Source: Acinetobacter calcoaceticus DSM 30006 = CIP 81.8 (GTDB taxonomy: Bacteria > Pseudomonadota > Gammaproteobacteria > Pseudomonadales > Moraxellaceae). Taken from it: a stretch of 64,000 bases of DNA. The notes under the pieces are model-generated. The model ran no database searches. It was not told the DNA's origin and saw only the letters and a list, made by a program, of their open reading frames with translations. Location: the NCBI RefSeq assembly GCF_000368965.1, contig NZ_KB849778.1, positions 372,001 through 436,000 on the forward strand, written 5' to 3'. The position numbers and the translations under genes were made by a program. Below are positions 27,375 through 37,049 of this stretch, one piece after another (within the stretch, counting starts at the first letter, position 1; every line of letters starts with the position of its first letter).

Positions 27375-28589
27375 TTAAACCACTTCTTCAAGTTCTTCGA
27401 TTTCAAAAACCTGACGTAAATAAGCCAAGAAAGTATCATTATCAGTCATAGTTTTACCTGGACTATCAGAAATTTTCGCAACCGATTGACCATTACATTC
27501 AACCAATTTCAACACAATATTGAGCGGTTTTTGGCCCATATCATTGGTCAAATTAGTTCCAATACCAAAACTCACCTGAAAACGATCTTTAAAGTATTGA
27601 TGTAATTCCCATGCTTTTGGCAAATTAAGGCCATCACTAAAAGTCAGCATTTTGGTTTTGGTATCAATTTTTAATTTACGATAATGTGCATAAGCCTTAT
27701 CGCCCCATTCGTAAGGGTCACCACTGTCATGGCGTAAGCCATCAAATAGTTTCGCAAAATACAAGTCAAAATCTCGGAGGAAAGCATCCATGCCCACCAC
27801 ATCGGTTAGGGCTATTCCTAAATCTCCACGATATTCTTGAACCCAGGTCTCTAAAGCCGCTTTCTGGAAATCACGCAGTCGGACATCAAGTGCCTGAAAA
27901 GCTTGTAGGAATTCATGAGCCATGGTCCCAATTGGCGTAATGTTTAACTCTTTAGCAAGTAATACATTACTTGTACCACGGAATACATTTGGCACGGTTT
28001 TATGAAAAGCTGCCACAACATGCTTTTGCCATACGAAGCTATAACGGCGACGTGTACCAAAATCAGAGACTAAAAATGGCGGGTCATTCGGCTTTTGAGT
28101 TTTTTCATATTGCTGAACCAATTCAAGCTTGGCTTGTAAACGGCGTTCACCCTCAGCCCATACTTCATCGTTTTTAATACGGCTAAAATAAAGTTCATTT
28201 ACAATTGCCAATACAAAAATTTCAAACATCATGGCTTGGACCATCGGACCTTCAATACGAATATCCAAACGACCTTCCGCATCAATGCTGGCCTGAATAA
28301 AGCGCCTTTTCAGTTGAAATAGTTCCAAATAATCAACAAAGTCACTTTTGATAAAGCGTAATTTACGCAAATATTGAAGCTCGTCTTCTTTATATTTAAG
28401 GCTACATAAATAGTCGAGTTGCTGATTTAAATCATCCAAAATATCTACTAGTGGATAGACAGTATCTTCTAAATTTCTACAGCGGAAATGGTAGACACTA
28501 TGGGTTTGCGGAAACTTATGCAAAACCACCTGTAACATCGTAAATTTGTACAAGTCTGTATCTAGTAAAGAATGGATAATTGGAGACAT
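27375..28589 (-). CDS. pncB: Nicotinate phosphoribosyltransferase
   Basis: 404 residues. Joins nicotinate and PRPP to nicotinate mononucleotide using ATP, the salvage entry to NAD. Family blocks: [13 protein letters not shown] near residue 8, [12 protein letters not shown] about 174-185, [12 protein letters not shown], and [14 protein letters not shown] holding the histidine that is phosphorylated in the family. [17 protein letters not shown] and [11 protein letters not shown] bind PRPP. Divergent from dtd across about 170 bases. Confidence 0.95.
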   Translation of the reverse strand: MSPIIHSLLDTDLYKFTMLQVVLHKFPQTHSVYHFRCRNLEDTVYPLVDILDDLNQQLDYLCSLKYKEDELQYLRKLRFIKSDFVDYLELFQLKRRFIQASIDAEGRLDIRIEGPMVQAMMFEIFVLAIVNELYFSRIKNDEVWAEGERRLQAKLELVQQYEKTQKPNDPPFLVSDFGTRRRYSFVWQKHVVAAFHKTVPNVFRGTSNVLLAKELNITPIGTMAHEFLQAFQALDVRLRDFQKAALETWVQEYRGDLGIALTDVVGMDAFLRDFDLYFAKLFDGLRHDSGDPYEWGDKAYAHYRKLKIDTKTKMLTFSDGLNLPKAWELHQYFKDRFQVSFGIGTNLTNDMGQKPLNIVLKLVECNGQSVAKISDSPGKTMTDNDTFLAYLRQVFEIEELEEVV

Positions 28590-28757
28590 AGTCAGTGATT
28601 ATTCGCTTGCTTCTTAGCATTAAAGCATATTTTTATAAATGAATTGCGAGCTTTTAGACCATTGTTGCAGCTCCGTGAAATTTCCTTTTAAAAATCATTT
28701 AATTTAATTTCTGCTAAACTACGCCAATTCAATCAATTGCAGAAATTTGCTTTAACT

Positions 28758-29201
28758 ATGCGTGCTTTAATACAACGAGTTCTTGAAGCTAAAGTGGTGG
28801 TTGACGGTGAGACTACCGGTGAAATCCAACAAGGCTTATTGGTTTTTTTAGGCATTGGCCGTGATGACACTTTAGCGATTGGCCAAAAGCTTATTGATAA
28901 GATTTTGAAATATCGTATCTTTGATGACGAACAGGGCAAAATGGGCTGGAATGTGTCTCAAGCAAATGGTGGAATCCTGCTTGTTTCGCAATTTACCCTT
29001 ATGGCTCAAACCCAAAAAGGTTTACGTCCAGATTTTGGTCCAGCCATGCCACCAGCAGATGCCAAAGCGTTATATGAACAGTTGGTTGAATATACACATT
29101 CACAATTTGAAAAAGTTCAAACTGGCATTTTTGCAGCCGATATGAAAGTTCATTTAATTAATGATGGTCCAGTTACGTTTAACTTGGAAGTCGAAGCGTA
29201 G
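28758..29201 (+). CDS. dtd: D-aminoacyl-tRNA deacylase
   Basis: 147 residues from the ATG at 28758 (MRALIQRV, the standard start of the family); an upstream TTG adds seven codons without support. Hydrolyses D-aminoacyl-tRNA, mainly D-tyrosyl, to free tRNA. The family motifs SQFTL (LLVSQFTLMAQ) and the Gly-Pro pair (NDGPVT near the C-terminus) that forms the active-site cross-subunit contact are both present. Followed at once by a strong bidirectional terminator. Confidence 0.95.
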   Translation: MRALIQRVLEAKVVVDGETTGEIQQGLLVFLGIGRDDTLAIGQKLIDKILKYRIFDDEQGKMGWNVSQANGGILLVSQFTLMAQTQKGLRPDFGPAMPPADAKALYEQLVEYTHSQFEKVQTGIFAADMKVHLINDGPVTFNLEVEA

Positions 29202-29238
29202 ATATAAAAAAACTCCCGAACGGGAGTTTTTTTATATC
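29201..29238. terminator. Bidirectional terminator between dtd and the SCP2 gene
   Basis: Perfect 18-bp palindromic arms (29201-29218 and 29221-29238) with core ACTCCCG-AA-CGGGAGT and long A/T tails; it begins within the dtd stop codon. Confidence 0.9.
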
Positions 29239-29244
29239 TGGCGA

Positions 29245-29730
29245 TTAACGACCAGTTTTCTCTTTAATAAAAGCACGTGCCTGACGTACTTTATCTTTAA
29301 CTGGTTTTGGCAACTTAGGTGGAATGAGTCTAGCCACTTGGTTAAACCAAACCAATAGGCTGAAGTCACCTTCCATTTTAATGCTGCCGTTTTGCATACC
29401 TGTCATGAATGCTGTTGGATCACCTTTAATCAAAGTTTTTACACCCTGTTCGCTATCTGCAAACTGCAAGATAAAATCAGCTTTTTCAGGTGCGCCTGCA
29501 ACAGTATCGATCTGTCCATTATTAATAATGATCTGACGTGCAACACCTAAATCCGTACCAATCTGAATACGGAATGCGCGGTCATGAATCAATTCAATAA
29601 ACTTAGGGCTAGTACGTGCCAATTGCTTCATACGCAGCACTAAACCTGCTACCAATAAATCTAACGGGTCTGTACTGACATCAACGAGAGGTAATTTGAC
29701 TACAGGTATAGAAGAAAGTTTCATGAACAT
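29245..29730 (-). CDS. SCP2 sterol-binding-domain protein
   Basis: 161 residues; two ATG codons (29730, 29724) can start it. The middle matches SCP2/UbiJ-like domains: DRAFRIQIGTDLGVARQIIINNGQIDTVAGAPEKADFILQFADSEQGVKTLIKGDPTAFMTGMQNGSIKMEGDFSLLVWF. Such domains bind lipids in a hydrophobic tunnel. A basic C-terminus (KLPKPVKDKVRQARAFIKEKTGR) could touch membranes. The exact role is unknown; no ubiquinone genes adjoin it. Confidence 0.78.
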   Translation of the reverse strand: MFMKLSSIPVVKLPLVDVSTDPLDLLVAGLVLRMKQLARTSPKFIELIHDRAFRIQIGTDLGVARQIIINNGQIDTVAGAPEKADFILQFADSEQGVKTLIKGDPTAFMTGMQNGSIKMEGDFSLLVWFNQVARLIPPKLPKPVKDKVRQARAFIKEKTGR

Positions 29731-29929
29731 TCACGCCTATTGTATTTTTATGAAAACTTTAGAGCAAAACTCAGTAAGGACATACCATTGCCTGTGTTTT
29801 GTGCATTAACTGATAATTTTTAGCTGGCAACGCAATCTAGATGAAACGTCAACAGACCCATGTATCGTAGCATAACTGGCTATTTTTTAATAAATGCTTT
29901 GTATAATAAAAATCACGTTTCGTAAATAA

Positions 29930-29950
29930 AAAAGGCATGCTGTGCATACC
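29930..29950 (-). terminator. Terminator of the small membrane protein gene
   Basis: Minus-strand stem GGTATGC/GCATGCC (one G-T pair, loop ACA) followed by a run of six T; 26 bases beyond the stop of the gene at 29976. Confidence 0.75.
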
Positions 29951-29975
29951 TCTTTACCGTTAGATAACAATTTAA

Positions 29976-30311
29976 TTATCGGCTAGAACATTGCTGCTGA
30001 TCATCTTCATATACTGGCGTGTGTTCTATATATTGGCGATTTGCCAAAGCCTTTTGTGCCTGTTTATCCTCACGTAACAAAATAAATGTAACCATTACCA
30101 TCGCTAGACTTAGTGCAGTTAAATAACTATAGGTGACTGGCATTTCAAAAGTGACTTGAACTCCAAAACGGACCACTTCCAATAGCCCCCAAAAGAACAT
30201 CCCTGCAAGCATAAAACCAAGCCAACGACGGTAAGGAGAAAAGAAAACAGCAACAAGCGCGACAGCGATCAAGCTGAATCCGGCGATAGCGGCAAAATTC
30301 GCTGTTACCAT
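29976..30311 (-). CDS. Small membrane protein, function unknown
   Basis: 111 residues. Three hydrophobic segments (about 5-25, 30-48, 62-80) then a charged, Gln-rich cytoplasmic tail ending QQQCSSR. An AGGTTTC-type site precedes the ATG. No family recognised. Transcribed alone between its own terminator and a gene-poor spacer. Confidence 0.6.
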   Translation of the reverse strand: MVTANFAAIAGFSLIAVALVAVFFSPYRRWLGFMLAGMFFWGLLEVVRFGVQVTFEMPVTYSYLTALSLAMVMVTFILLREDKQAQKALANRQYIEHTPVYEDDQQQCSSR

Positions 30312-30673
30312 AGAAACCTCCGTCTTAATGAAAACGTCTAAAAAGATTCGGTCTTAAAACCCCGACCTCATTCCAAAAACAACTTTAATTCATAATTTGT
30401 GTTGAAGCTTAGGATGCATTATGGATGTTTTTTTTTAGAAAAAAAGACCCGTTATTTCTTAATGCGACACACTTTGTCGCAACATTCTTTTGTCATTACA
30501 TTTTTGTAAAATTCAAAAAGTTCGATTCCCTATATGGCATCAATTCTGGCGTGTCATTACAAAAAAATATGCTGTTTTTAAGGACCAAAATAAGTTTTTT
30601 TCAGATTTTTTTATTGCCTTTTTTCTGTGCACGATTTGAGCATAACACCCTTGATTTTATAACTATTCTGCAT
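30312..30673. other. Gene-poor spacer
   Basis: About 360 bases between the small membrane protein gene and serB. A 90-codon frame on the plus strand is Phe/Lys-rich, lacks a ribosome-binding site and runs through the serB terminator, so I do not accept it. It holds the promoter of the gene at 29976 at its left end; nothing else is seen. Confidence 0.5.
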
Positions 30674-30702
30674 AAAAAAAGCGCTACTCTGAAGTAGCGC
30701 TT
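30674..30702 (-). terminator. Terminator of serB
   Basis: 9-bp stem AAGCGCTAC/GTAGCGCTT (30679-30687, 30694-30702) followed on the minus strand by seven T, 19 bases after the serB stop. Confidence 0.85.
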
Positions 30703-30720
30703 AAAGCTTAGCCCTATAGG

Positions 30721-31944
30721 TTAAGCACGGTTTAAATCTTTGTCATGCATGCCCAGTAAATACAGCACACCATCCAAACCAACACTTGAAATAGCCTGAT
30801 TTGCATTTTGACGAACTAAAGGTTTAGCACGGTAAGCAACACCTAGGCCCGCAATCGCAAGCATAGGTAGATCGTTTGCACCATCTCCTACCGCCATGGC
30901 TTGCTCTAAAGAAATGCCCATTTTGTTCGCAAGTTCACGTAATAGCTCAGCTTTACGTGCGCCATCAACAATCGCACCTTTAACCTCACCTGTTACAAAG
31001 CCATCTTGCACATCTAAAATGTTGGCATGAACTTCATCAATACCAAGTTTACCTTGTAGATATTCAGCAAAATATTGGAATCCACCCGATAAAATTGCTG
31101 TTTTATAGCCAAGCGCCTTCAATGTTGAAATGAGGCGTTCTGCACCTTCAGTAATGGTTAAACGCTCTGCAATTTTAGGTAAAACAGCAGCATCTAGCCC
31201 TTTTAATAATGCAACACGAGCACGGAAGCTTTGCTGGAAATCAAGTTCGCCTTGCATCGCTCTTTCAGTGATTTCAGCAACTTGTGCGCCTACCCCTGCT
31301 TCAATCGCCAACTCATCAATAACTTCTTGTTCAATTAATGTTGAGTCCATATCAAAACAAACTAAACGACGGTTACGTCGATAAGCGTTATCTTCTTGAA
31401 CAGCAACATCAATGTTTAATTCGCTTGAAAGACGTAAACATGCTGCACGCATGGCTTGTGCATCTAAAGTTGGACCACTACTTAAACCAAACTGTACACA
31501 TGCACGACGTGGAAATGCGCTATCCTTTTCAAAGTCGACACGGCCTGATAATCGGGTAACAGTTTCAATGTTAAAGCCTTGGCTAGACACAATTTGTGTA
31601 ACTGCTTGTAAGTGGCCAGCAGTGAGTTCAGGTGCCAAAGCCGTGACGATATAACGAGTACGACCGCCTTCACTTACCCATTGATCGTATTCTGCGCCTG
31701 CGATTGGTTTAAAGCGCACTGTTAAGCCAATATCATGTGCTAAAATCAGAATTTCTTTCATTGCCAATGCGGTCGCAGTTTCATTATCTGACGCGACTAC
31801 AATGCCCAATGTGAGTTGATTATGAATAACAGCCTGACCTACATCCAGTATTTGCAATGAATGTACGGATAGTACTTGCATTAATCGGGTAAACTGGTTT
31901 GGTTGGTCTGGTCCTAAAAAGGATATAAGAATGATTTCTCGCAT
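30721..31944 (-). CDS. serB: Phosphoserine phosphatase
   Basis: 407 residues, longer than E. coli SerB because of N-terminal ACT-like regulatory domains (about 1-80 and 95-180). The HAD phosphatase domain starts at CFDMDSTLIEQEVIDELA with nucleophile Asp198 and acid Asp200, followed by ILSGGFQYFAEYL and GDGANDLPMLAIAGLGVA. Performs the last step of serine synthesis, O-phosphoserine to serine. Divergent from an Smp-like membrane gene, the same neighbour as serB in E. coli. Confidence 0.95.
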   Translation of the reverse strand: MREIILISFLGPDQPNQFTRLMQVLSVHSLQILDVGQAVIHNQLTLGIVVASDNETATALAMKEILILAHDIGLTVRFKPIAGAEYDQWVSEGGRTRYIVTALAPELTAGHLQAVTQIVSSQGFNIETVTRLSGRVDFEKDSAFPRRACVQFGLSSGPTLDAQAMRAACLRLSSELNIDVAVQEDNAYRRNRRLVCFDMDSTLIEQEVIDELAIEAGVGAQVAEITERAMQGELDFQQSFRARVALLKGLDAAVLPKIAERLTITEGAERLISTLKALGYKTAILSGGFQYFAEYLQGKLGIDEVHANILDVQDGFVTGEVKGAIVDGARKAELLRELANKMGISLEQAMAVGDGANDLPMLAIAGLGVAYRAKPLVRQNANQAISSVGLDGVLYLLGMHDKDLNRA

Positions 31945-32021
31945 GAATTGACTCTAGTCTGAGTGACAACTATTGTAAGAATCATAATCGAATTTCAATA
32001 TAATTGCCTTGGAAGTTTAAC

Positions 32022-33311
32022 TTGATTGCGCCTAGACAAGGGCTATTTGCTAGCCTACTGATCGTTAGTTTTGCATTGCATACCTTTTTATTGGTGATTG
32101 CAACGACACACCAGCTCAATGAAAACCGTGCGAGTCAAGGTCAGCTCATGACCAGTCAGCTCGTTGCAGACAGCTTATCTGAGCTAGAACCGGCAAATAC
32201 GGTATCTTTAGCTCTGATTGCCAATCGCTATGCGACCAATCCAAGCGTTGCGTCTATTCGCATTCTTGATGCCAATAAACAAGTGTTGGCAACGAGCGGA
32301 ATTTCAAAAACTCGCCAAGGTGAGATTTTTGCTCGCGATGCGCTGCAAAATGAAAAGAAAGTGGGTTCTATCGAGATTACGCTTATTCAGCCAAGTATTG
32401 GGGAAATTCTCCGCACTCAATGGCTGGCAATCTTAGCTTCTCTGTTTTTGCATGTTTTATTATGGCTTGCCTATCGCGCCATTGCTCGTCCGACCCGTAG
32501 CGAATATTTGGCACGTATTAACGAAGAGAACCGCTTAAAACATGAAATTCAGCAGTTAACTCAGGCGCTTGCACTCGAAAAACAAAATACAGTGACGTTG
32601 GTTGCTCAAGCTCAGCAACAAGCGAAAGGTAAACCAGCGGTTCGTCCTCAGCCTGAGAAAACTACAGATTCAGCTGACCAACATATGTTGGCACTTAACA
32701 TTCAGTTTTATGATCCTAAACAGTTATTAAGCAGTGTTAACCAATCGGTATCTGTCCCGTACTTTAAACTCTGTCAGCTCTTTTTAAACAAGAGTATTGA
32801 GTTGTGCGTTAAGCATTATCAATTAAAGCTATCGGACATTGAAGTTGTAAATGAGTTTAATGCTGAAGGCGCTACACTTGCGATTTCAACTTCGCATACT
32901 CACGCTGTAGAGTGTCTGCTTATGGTTGGAACCGTATTCCAGTTGCTTTCTGATGTTTTATATAAACGTTACCGCGAAGATAAACGCTTTGCTTTGCAAA
33001 CGCGTAGTGCAACTTGTAATGCCGTAGAAGCTATGCAAATTGATGCGAAAGAGGCTGCTCAACGTTTAGCCCAGCATCTTCATGCGAAAGAATCTGCTTT
33101 ATATCTTGAGAATGATCAACTCAAGGCAATTCAAGACAGCTATCAACTTGTTGCAATGCCAAATCCAAGCAATGTCATGACTCGCCATGCCTTTATGATC
33201 AATGGCATGAATGCAGAGTGTGCTGAACTTGCTCAAAATATCCGGACTGAGATTTTGATGGGGAAAAAATCAATCCCACAAAATGATAGTCCAAGCAGTG
33301 CAGCTTCATAA
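32022..33311 (+). CDS. Smp/YtjB-like membrane protein
   Basis: 429 residues from a TTG at 32022, preferred because GGAAG lies six bases ahead; an earlier TTG at 32004 has no site. Layout: membrane segment (about 10-30), periplasmic domain of about 100 residues, second membrane segment near 130-150, then a long cytoplasmic part with a Gln-rich coiled coil (about 165-205) and a C-terminal domain. The two-helix sensor-like front and the position divergent from serB resemble E. coli Smp/YtjB, but this protein is twice as long and the similarity is weak. No kinase or cyclase motif was seen. Confidence 0.6.
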   Translation: MIAPRQGLFASLLIVSFALHTFLLVIATTHQLNENRASQGQLMTSQLVADSLSELEPANTVSLALIANRYATNPSVASIRILDANKQVLATSGISKTRQGEIFARDALQNEKKVGSIEITLIQPSIGEILRTQWLAILASLFLHVLLWLAYRAIARPTRSEYLARINEENRLKHEIQQLTQALALEKQNTVTLVAQAQQQAKGKPAVRPQPEKTTDSADQHMLALNIQFYDPKQLLSSVNQSVSVPYFKLCQLFLNKSIELCVKHYQLKLSDIEVVNEFNAEGATLAISTSHTHAVECLLMVGTVFQLLSDVLYKRYREDKRFALQTRSATCNAVEAMQIDAKEAAQRLAQHLHAKESALYLENDQLKAIQDSYQLVAMPNPSNVMTRHAFMINGMNAECAELAQNIRTEILMGKKSIPQNDSPSSAAS

Positions 33312-33331
33312 AAAGTAAGTGCGCATATTGG

Positions 33332-33353
33332 AACCTAGCCTTTTGGCTAGGTT
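33332..33353 (+). terminator. Terminator of the Smp-like gene
   Basis: 9-bp stem AACCTAGCC/GGCTAGGTT, loop TTTT, followed by a run of T. Confidence 0.88.
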
Positions 33354-33550
33354 TTTTTATTTAAATTCATCGTTTTTATTTTAAATTATTCCATTTTCTT
33401 ATGATTTATTTGTATAAATAAAGCTGGATCTATTCTATCTCGTTGCAAATTTGGATAAATCAGAATCATAGGCAAAATTCTCTAAACAGCGTAAACTATG
33501 CAAAATTTATTAAATAGAAATTGTCTAACGACAAAAAAAGGTGAAAGCGA

Positions 33551-34672
33551 ATGCCGCTGAGTCGTGTTGAAGATCTTGTCGCCGATATTCGTGCAGGCAA
33601 AATGGTTATCTTGATGGATGACGAAGATCGCGAAAATGAAGGTGATCTTGTCATTGCAGCAACGCATGTTCGTCCTGAAGATATTAACTTCATGATTACC
33701 CATGCACGTGGTCTAGTTTGCCTAACGTTAAGCCGTGAGCGCTGTAAGCAGTTAAACCTTCCCTTGATGGTTGACCAAAACGGTGCTCAGCATAGTACAA
33801 ACTTTACACTATCAATCGAAGCAGCTGAAGGTATTACAACTGGTATTTCAGCAGCAGAGCGTGCACATACAATTCAAGCTGCTGTCGCAGCGCATGCAAA
33901 GCCAAGTGATATTGTACAACCGGGCCATATTTTCCCCTTAATGGCACAACCAGGCGGTGTTCTACATCGTGCAGGTCATACCGAAGCGGGCTGTGATTTA
34001 ACACGCTTAGCAGGTCTTGAACCAGCTTCTGTCATTTGTGAAATCATCAATGAAGATGGCACAATGGCGCGCCGTGCAGATTTAGAAATTTTTGCTGAGA
34101 AGCATGGCTTAAAAATTGGTACAATTGCGGACTTGATTCACTATCGCATGACCAATGAGCAAACGGTTGAACGTCTGGATCAAAAAACCATTCAAACAGA
34201 ATATGGTTCATTTGAACTCTATCGTTATCGTGAGATTGGTAATCCGGACATCCATTTGGCTTTAGTCAAAGGCGAGCCAAAAGAAGGTGTTACAACAGTA
34301 CGTGTACACGGTTTCAGTCCAATTCGTGATTTGCTTAAGCTAAATAAGGCTGATGGTGAACCTGCGTGGAATCTAGACCGTGCACTACAGACAATTGCAG
34401 CGAGTGATCGCGGTGTTTTAGTCTGGATCGGGCAAGATCATTTGCAAGACTTGGGACCAGCGTTGGATGATTTAAATAAGCCAAAACCGGTGAAATCCAA
34501 TGCAGCACTTTCACATCAATATCAAACCATTGGTGTAGGCGCTCAAATTTTGCGTGACTTAGGTGTTGAAAAAATGAAGCTTCTTAGCTCACCATTACGT
34601 TTCAATGCTTTATCTGGCTTTAATTTAGAAGTAGTGGAATATGTCACTGCTGATCAAATCACAACGAAATAA
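33551..34672 (+). CDS. ribB: 3,4-dihydroxy-2-butanone-4-phosphate synthase with degenerate RibA-like domain
   Basis: 373 residues. Residues 1-200 are a complete RibB domain: [11 protein letters not shown] near 24-34, TNFTLSIEA, and [25 protein letters not shown]. It makes the four-carbon unit of riboflavin from ribulose 5-phosphate. Residues 205-370 align in position with GTP cyclohydrolase II, but the three zinc-binding cysteines are missing: after TTVRVH the family's cysteine block is replaced by [12 protein letters not shown]. So it should be RibB only, with a non-catalytic tail, as in several gammaproteobacteria. No FMN riboswitch is visible upstream. First gene of a ribB-ribH-nusB-thiL-pgpA run. 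Confidence 0.92.
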   Translation: MPLSRVEDLVADIRAGKMVILMDDEDRENEGDLVIAATHVRPEDINFMITHARGLVCLTLSRERCKQLNLPLMVDQNGAQHSTNFTLSIEAAEGITTGISAAERAHTIQAAVAAHAKPSDIVQPGHIFPLMAQPGGVLHRAGHTEAGCDLTRLAGLEPASVICEIINEDGTMARRADLEIFAEKHGLKIGTIADLIHYRMTNEQTVERLDQKTIQTEYGSFELYRYREIGNPDIHLALVKGEPKEGVTTVRVHGFSPIRDLLKLNKADGEPAWNLDRALQTIAASDRGVLVWIGQDHLQDLGPALDDLNKPKPVKSNAALSHQYQTIGVGAQILRDLGVEKMKLLSSPLRFNALSGFNLEVVEYVTADQITTK

Positions 34673-34683
34673 TCGAGGTTGCT

Positions 34684-35154
34684 ATGGCAATTCGCCGTAT
34701 TGAAGGTTTATTACATCTCGCAAGCGAAGGTCGTTATGCGATTTTAGTGGGTCGTTTCAACAGTTTTGTTGTTGAACACTTATTGGATGGTGCAATCGAC
34801 ACATTAAAACGTCATGGTGTAAATGAAGATAACATTACTGTTATTCATGCTCCTGGCGCATGGGAACTCCCGATTGTTGCTAAAAAATTAGCTACATCAA
34901 ATCAGTTTGATGCAATCATCGCACTTGGCGCAGTTATTCGTGGTAGCACACCACACTTTGACTTCGTTGCTGGTGAATGTGCAAAAGGTTTAGGTGTAGT
35001 CGCGTTAGAAAGCAGCTTGCCTGTCATCAATGGTGTATTAACTACTGATAGCATCGAGCAAGCCATCGAACGTTCAGGTACAAAAGCAGGTAATAAAGGT
35101 AGCGAAGCTGCTTTAACTGCAATTGAAATGGTTAATTTATTAAAGGCAATTTAA
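34684..35154 (+). CDS. ribH: 6,7-dimethyl-8-ribityllumazine synthase
   Basis: 156 residues, full family length. Condenses the RibB product with the pyrimidine intermediate to lumazine, the penultimate riboflavin step. Recognisable blocks: [56 protein letters not shown] and [30 protein letters not shown]. Forms an icosahedral or smaller shell in the cytoplasm. Eleven bases after ribB and three before nusB. Confidence 0.96.
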   Translation: MAIRRIEGLLHLASEGRYAILVGRFNSFVVEHLLDGAIDTLKRHGVNEDNITVIHAPGAWELPIVAKKLATSNQFDAIIALGAVIRGSTPHFDFVAGECAKGLGVVALESSLPVINGVLTTDSIEQAIERSGTKAGNKGSEAALTAIEMVNLLKAI

Positions 35155-35157
35155 AGC

Positions 35158-35607
35158 ATGTCTCAAACACTGCAAGCCGTTTATGCAGCAAAACGCAAAG
35201 CACGTCGTTTTGCTGTACAAGGTATTTATGAGTGGCAAATGAGTCACAACCCTGTACATGAAATCGAAGCACGTACCCGTGCTGAAAATGCCATGCACAA
35301 AGTAGACTTAAACTACTATCACGAACTATTAACTCAAGTGATCGCACAGCGCGACGATCTTGATGCATTGTTAATTCCGGTACTTGACCGTGAACTTGAT
35401 GCACTTGATGGTGTAGAGCTCGCAACCTTACGTTTGGGTGCTTACGAGTTACGTGATCATTTAGAAGTACCTTATCGTGTAGTTCTTGATGAAGCCATTG
35501 AACTCGCCAAACACTTTGGTGGAGCAGATAGCCATAAATACATTAATGGCGTTTTAGATCGTTTAAGTTCAACACTACGTAGTGCTGAAAAACAACAAGC
35601 AAACTAA
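35158..35607 (+). CDS. nusB: Transcription antitermination factor NusB
   Basis: 149 residues, all-helical NusB. The N-terminal [16 protein letters not shown] is the arginine-rich boxA RNA-binding helix. The C-terminal [53 protein letters not shown] is diagnostic. With NusE it binds boxA of rRNA leaders to prevent early termination. It starts three bases after ribH, the classical arrangement. Confidence 0.96.
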   Translation: MSQTLQAVYAAKRKARRFAVQGIYEWQMSHNPVHEIEARTRAENAMHKVDLNYYHELLTQVIAQRDDLDALLIPVLDRELDALDGVELATLRLGAYELRDHLEVPYRVVLDEAIELAKHFGGADSHKYINGVLDRLSSTLRSAEKQQAN

Positions 35608-35623
35608 TAGGTTTGAAGTTGAT

Positions 35624-36541
35624 ATGGCTGAGTTTTCTATTATTGACCAATACTTTAACAGACAATCTTATACAGATGTCACCTTAGGTATTGGAGATGA
35701 CTCAGCCTTAATCACCCCTCCCCGAAACCAACAATTGGTGATCTGTGCAGATACGCTAGTTGCTGGACGTCACTTCCCTCTTGATACCTCTGCCCATGCA
35801 ATTGGCTGGAAAAGTGTGGCTGTCAATCTTTCAGATATTGCTGCCATGGGTGCTAAACCTCATAGTATTTTACTTGCGTTAAGCTTACCTACCATTGACC
35901 ATGAATGGCTTGAAGGATTCAGTCAGGGAATCTATGACTGCTGTAATAAATTTGGTGTTGCTCTCATTGGTGGAGATACAACCCAAGGTCCACATCTCAC
36001 CATTACCGTCACGGCTATGGGCTGGATTGAAACCGGACAAGCTGTGCTACGTTCGGGCGCAAAAGTCGGTGACTATGTGTGTGTGAGCGGTCAAGTTGGA
36101 GATGCAGCCTATGGTTTACAACACCTAGGCCATCCATTACAAAAAAGACTAGACTATCCAACACCACGTTGTCAGCTTGGACAACAGTTGAAGGGTCTTG
36201 CTTCTAGCATGATTGATATTTCTGATGGATTAGCCCAAGATTTAGGCCATATTTTAAAAGCTTCAAAGGTCGGTGCTCGATTACTTTTAGAAAAGTTACC
36301 GATTGATTCAACGCTAGAGAAACTACCAGAACAGCAGCGTTGGCAATATGCGCTAGCTGGCGGTGATGACTACGAATTATGTTTTACAATAACACCTCAA
36401 AATTATGAAAAACTTTTGCAAAAACAACTAGACATTAAGATTACAATGATCGGACAGATCGTTGAGCAAACACAACTAACTTTTGAGCATTTGGGTTCGG
36501 ATTACCCATTGCAAATTCATGGATACCAACACTTTGCATAA
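35624..36541 (+). CDS. thiL: Thiamine-monophosphate kinase
   Basis: 305 residues from the ATG at 35624; an upstream in-frame GTG inside nusB adds 14 unsupported codons. Phosphorylates thiamine monophosphate to the active diphosphate with ATP. The N-terminal GIGDDSALI, then ADTLVAGRHFP, KSVAVNLSDIAAMGAKP and GGDTTQGP carry the metal- and nucleotide-binding aspartates; IDISDGLAQDLGHI and GGDDYELCF follow. Its 3' end overlaps pgpA. Confidence 0.95.
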   Translation: MAEFSIIDQYFNRQSYTDVTLGIGDDSALITPPRNQQLVICADTLVAGRHFPLDTSAHAIGWKSVAVNLSDIAAMGAKPHSILLALSLPTIDHEWLEGFSQGIYDCCNKFGVALIGGDTTQGPHLTITVTAMGWIETGQAVLRSGAKVGDYVCVSGQVGDAAYGLQHLGHPLQKRLDYPTPRCQLGQQLKGLASSMIDISDGLAQDLGHILKASKVGARLLLEKLPIDSTLEKLPEQQRWQYALAGGDDYELCFTITPQNYEKLLQKQLDIKITMIGQIVEQTQLTFEHLGSDYPLQIHGYQHFA

Positions 36542-37034
36542 GCCGCCGATTCATTTTAAAGACATGTCTTGGTTCAACCGCTGCATCGTTTTCTGTGGAG
36601 TTGGTTTCGGATCTGGTCTCGCACCTAAAGCCCCTGGTACTTTTGGCTCTGCCTTTGCCCTACTCTTCGTTCCGATCTGGTTATCGCTTGGATTTAACTT
36701 AAGCTTAATCGCGATGATTATCATGTCCTTGGTCGGGATTTATATTTGTGGTCAAACAGCAAAAGTTATAAATGTACACGATGATGGTCGAATTGTGTGG
36801 GATGAATTTGCAGGGCAATCTATTACCTTTCTTCCTCTCATTTACTTACAACAAATGAACTGGATGTGGGTGATCGTCGGCTTCATATTATTTCGAATTT
36901 TCGATGTTTGGAAACCTTGGCCTATCCGTGTTATTGATCGTCAAGTGCATGGTGGTTTTGGTATTATGCTTGACGATATTATTGCCGGTGTATGGGCTGC
37001 TCTTTGTACACTAATTATTATCCATTTGACTTAA
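36519..37034 (+). CDS. pgpA: Phosphatidylglycerophosphatase A
   Basis: 171 residues if it starts at the ATG at 36519, overlapping thiL by 23 bases; an ATG at 36564 is an alternative. Removes phosphate from phosphatidylglycerophosphate at the inner membrane. The family motif GFGSGLAPKAPGTFGS lies near the start, followed by membrane segments and VWDEFAGQ with catalytic acidic residues; RIFDVWKPWPIRVIDRQVHGGFGIMLDDIIAG is the C-terminal signature. The thiL-pgpA coupling is widespread in gammaproteobacteria. Confidence 0.92.
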   Translation: MDTNTLHKPPIHFKDMSWFNRCIVFCGVGFGSGLAPKAPGTFGSAFALLFVPIWLSLGFNLSLIAMIIMSLVGIYICGQTAKVINVHDDGRIVWDEFAGQSITFLPLIYLQQMNWMWVIVGFILFRIFDVWKPWPIRVIDRQVHGGFGIMLDDIIAGVWAALCTLIIIHLT

Positions 37035-37049
37035 TCATTAGAGTTATAC

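Noticed and set aside
30425..30697. 90-codon plus-strand frame before serB
   Set aside because: Phe/Lys-rich, no ribosome-binding site, and its end runs through the serB terminator; no protein-like motif.
33312..33550. FMN riboswitch upstream of ribB
   Set aside because: The leader is AT-rich and lacks the conserved RFN helices and loops.
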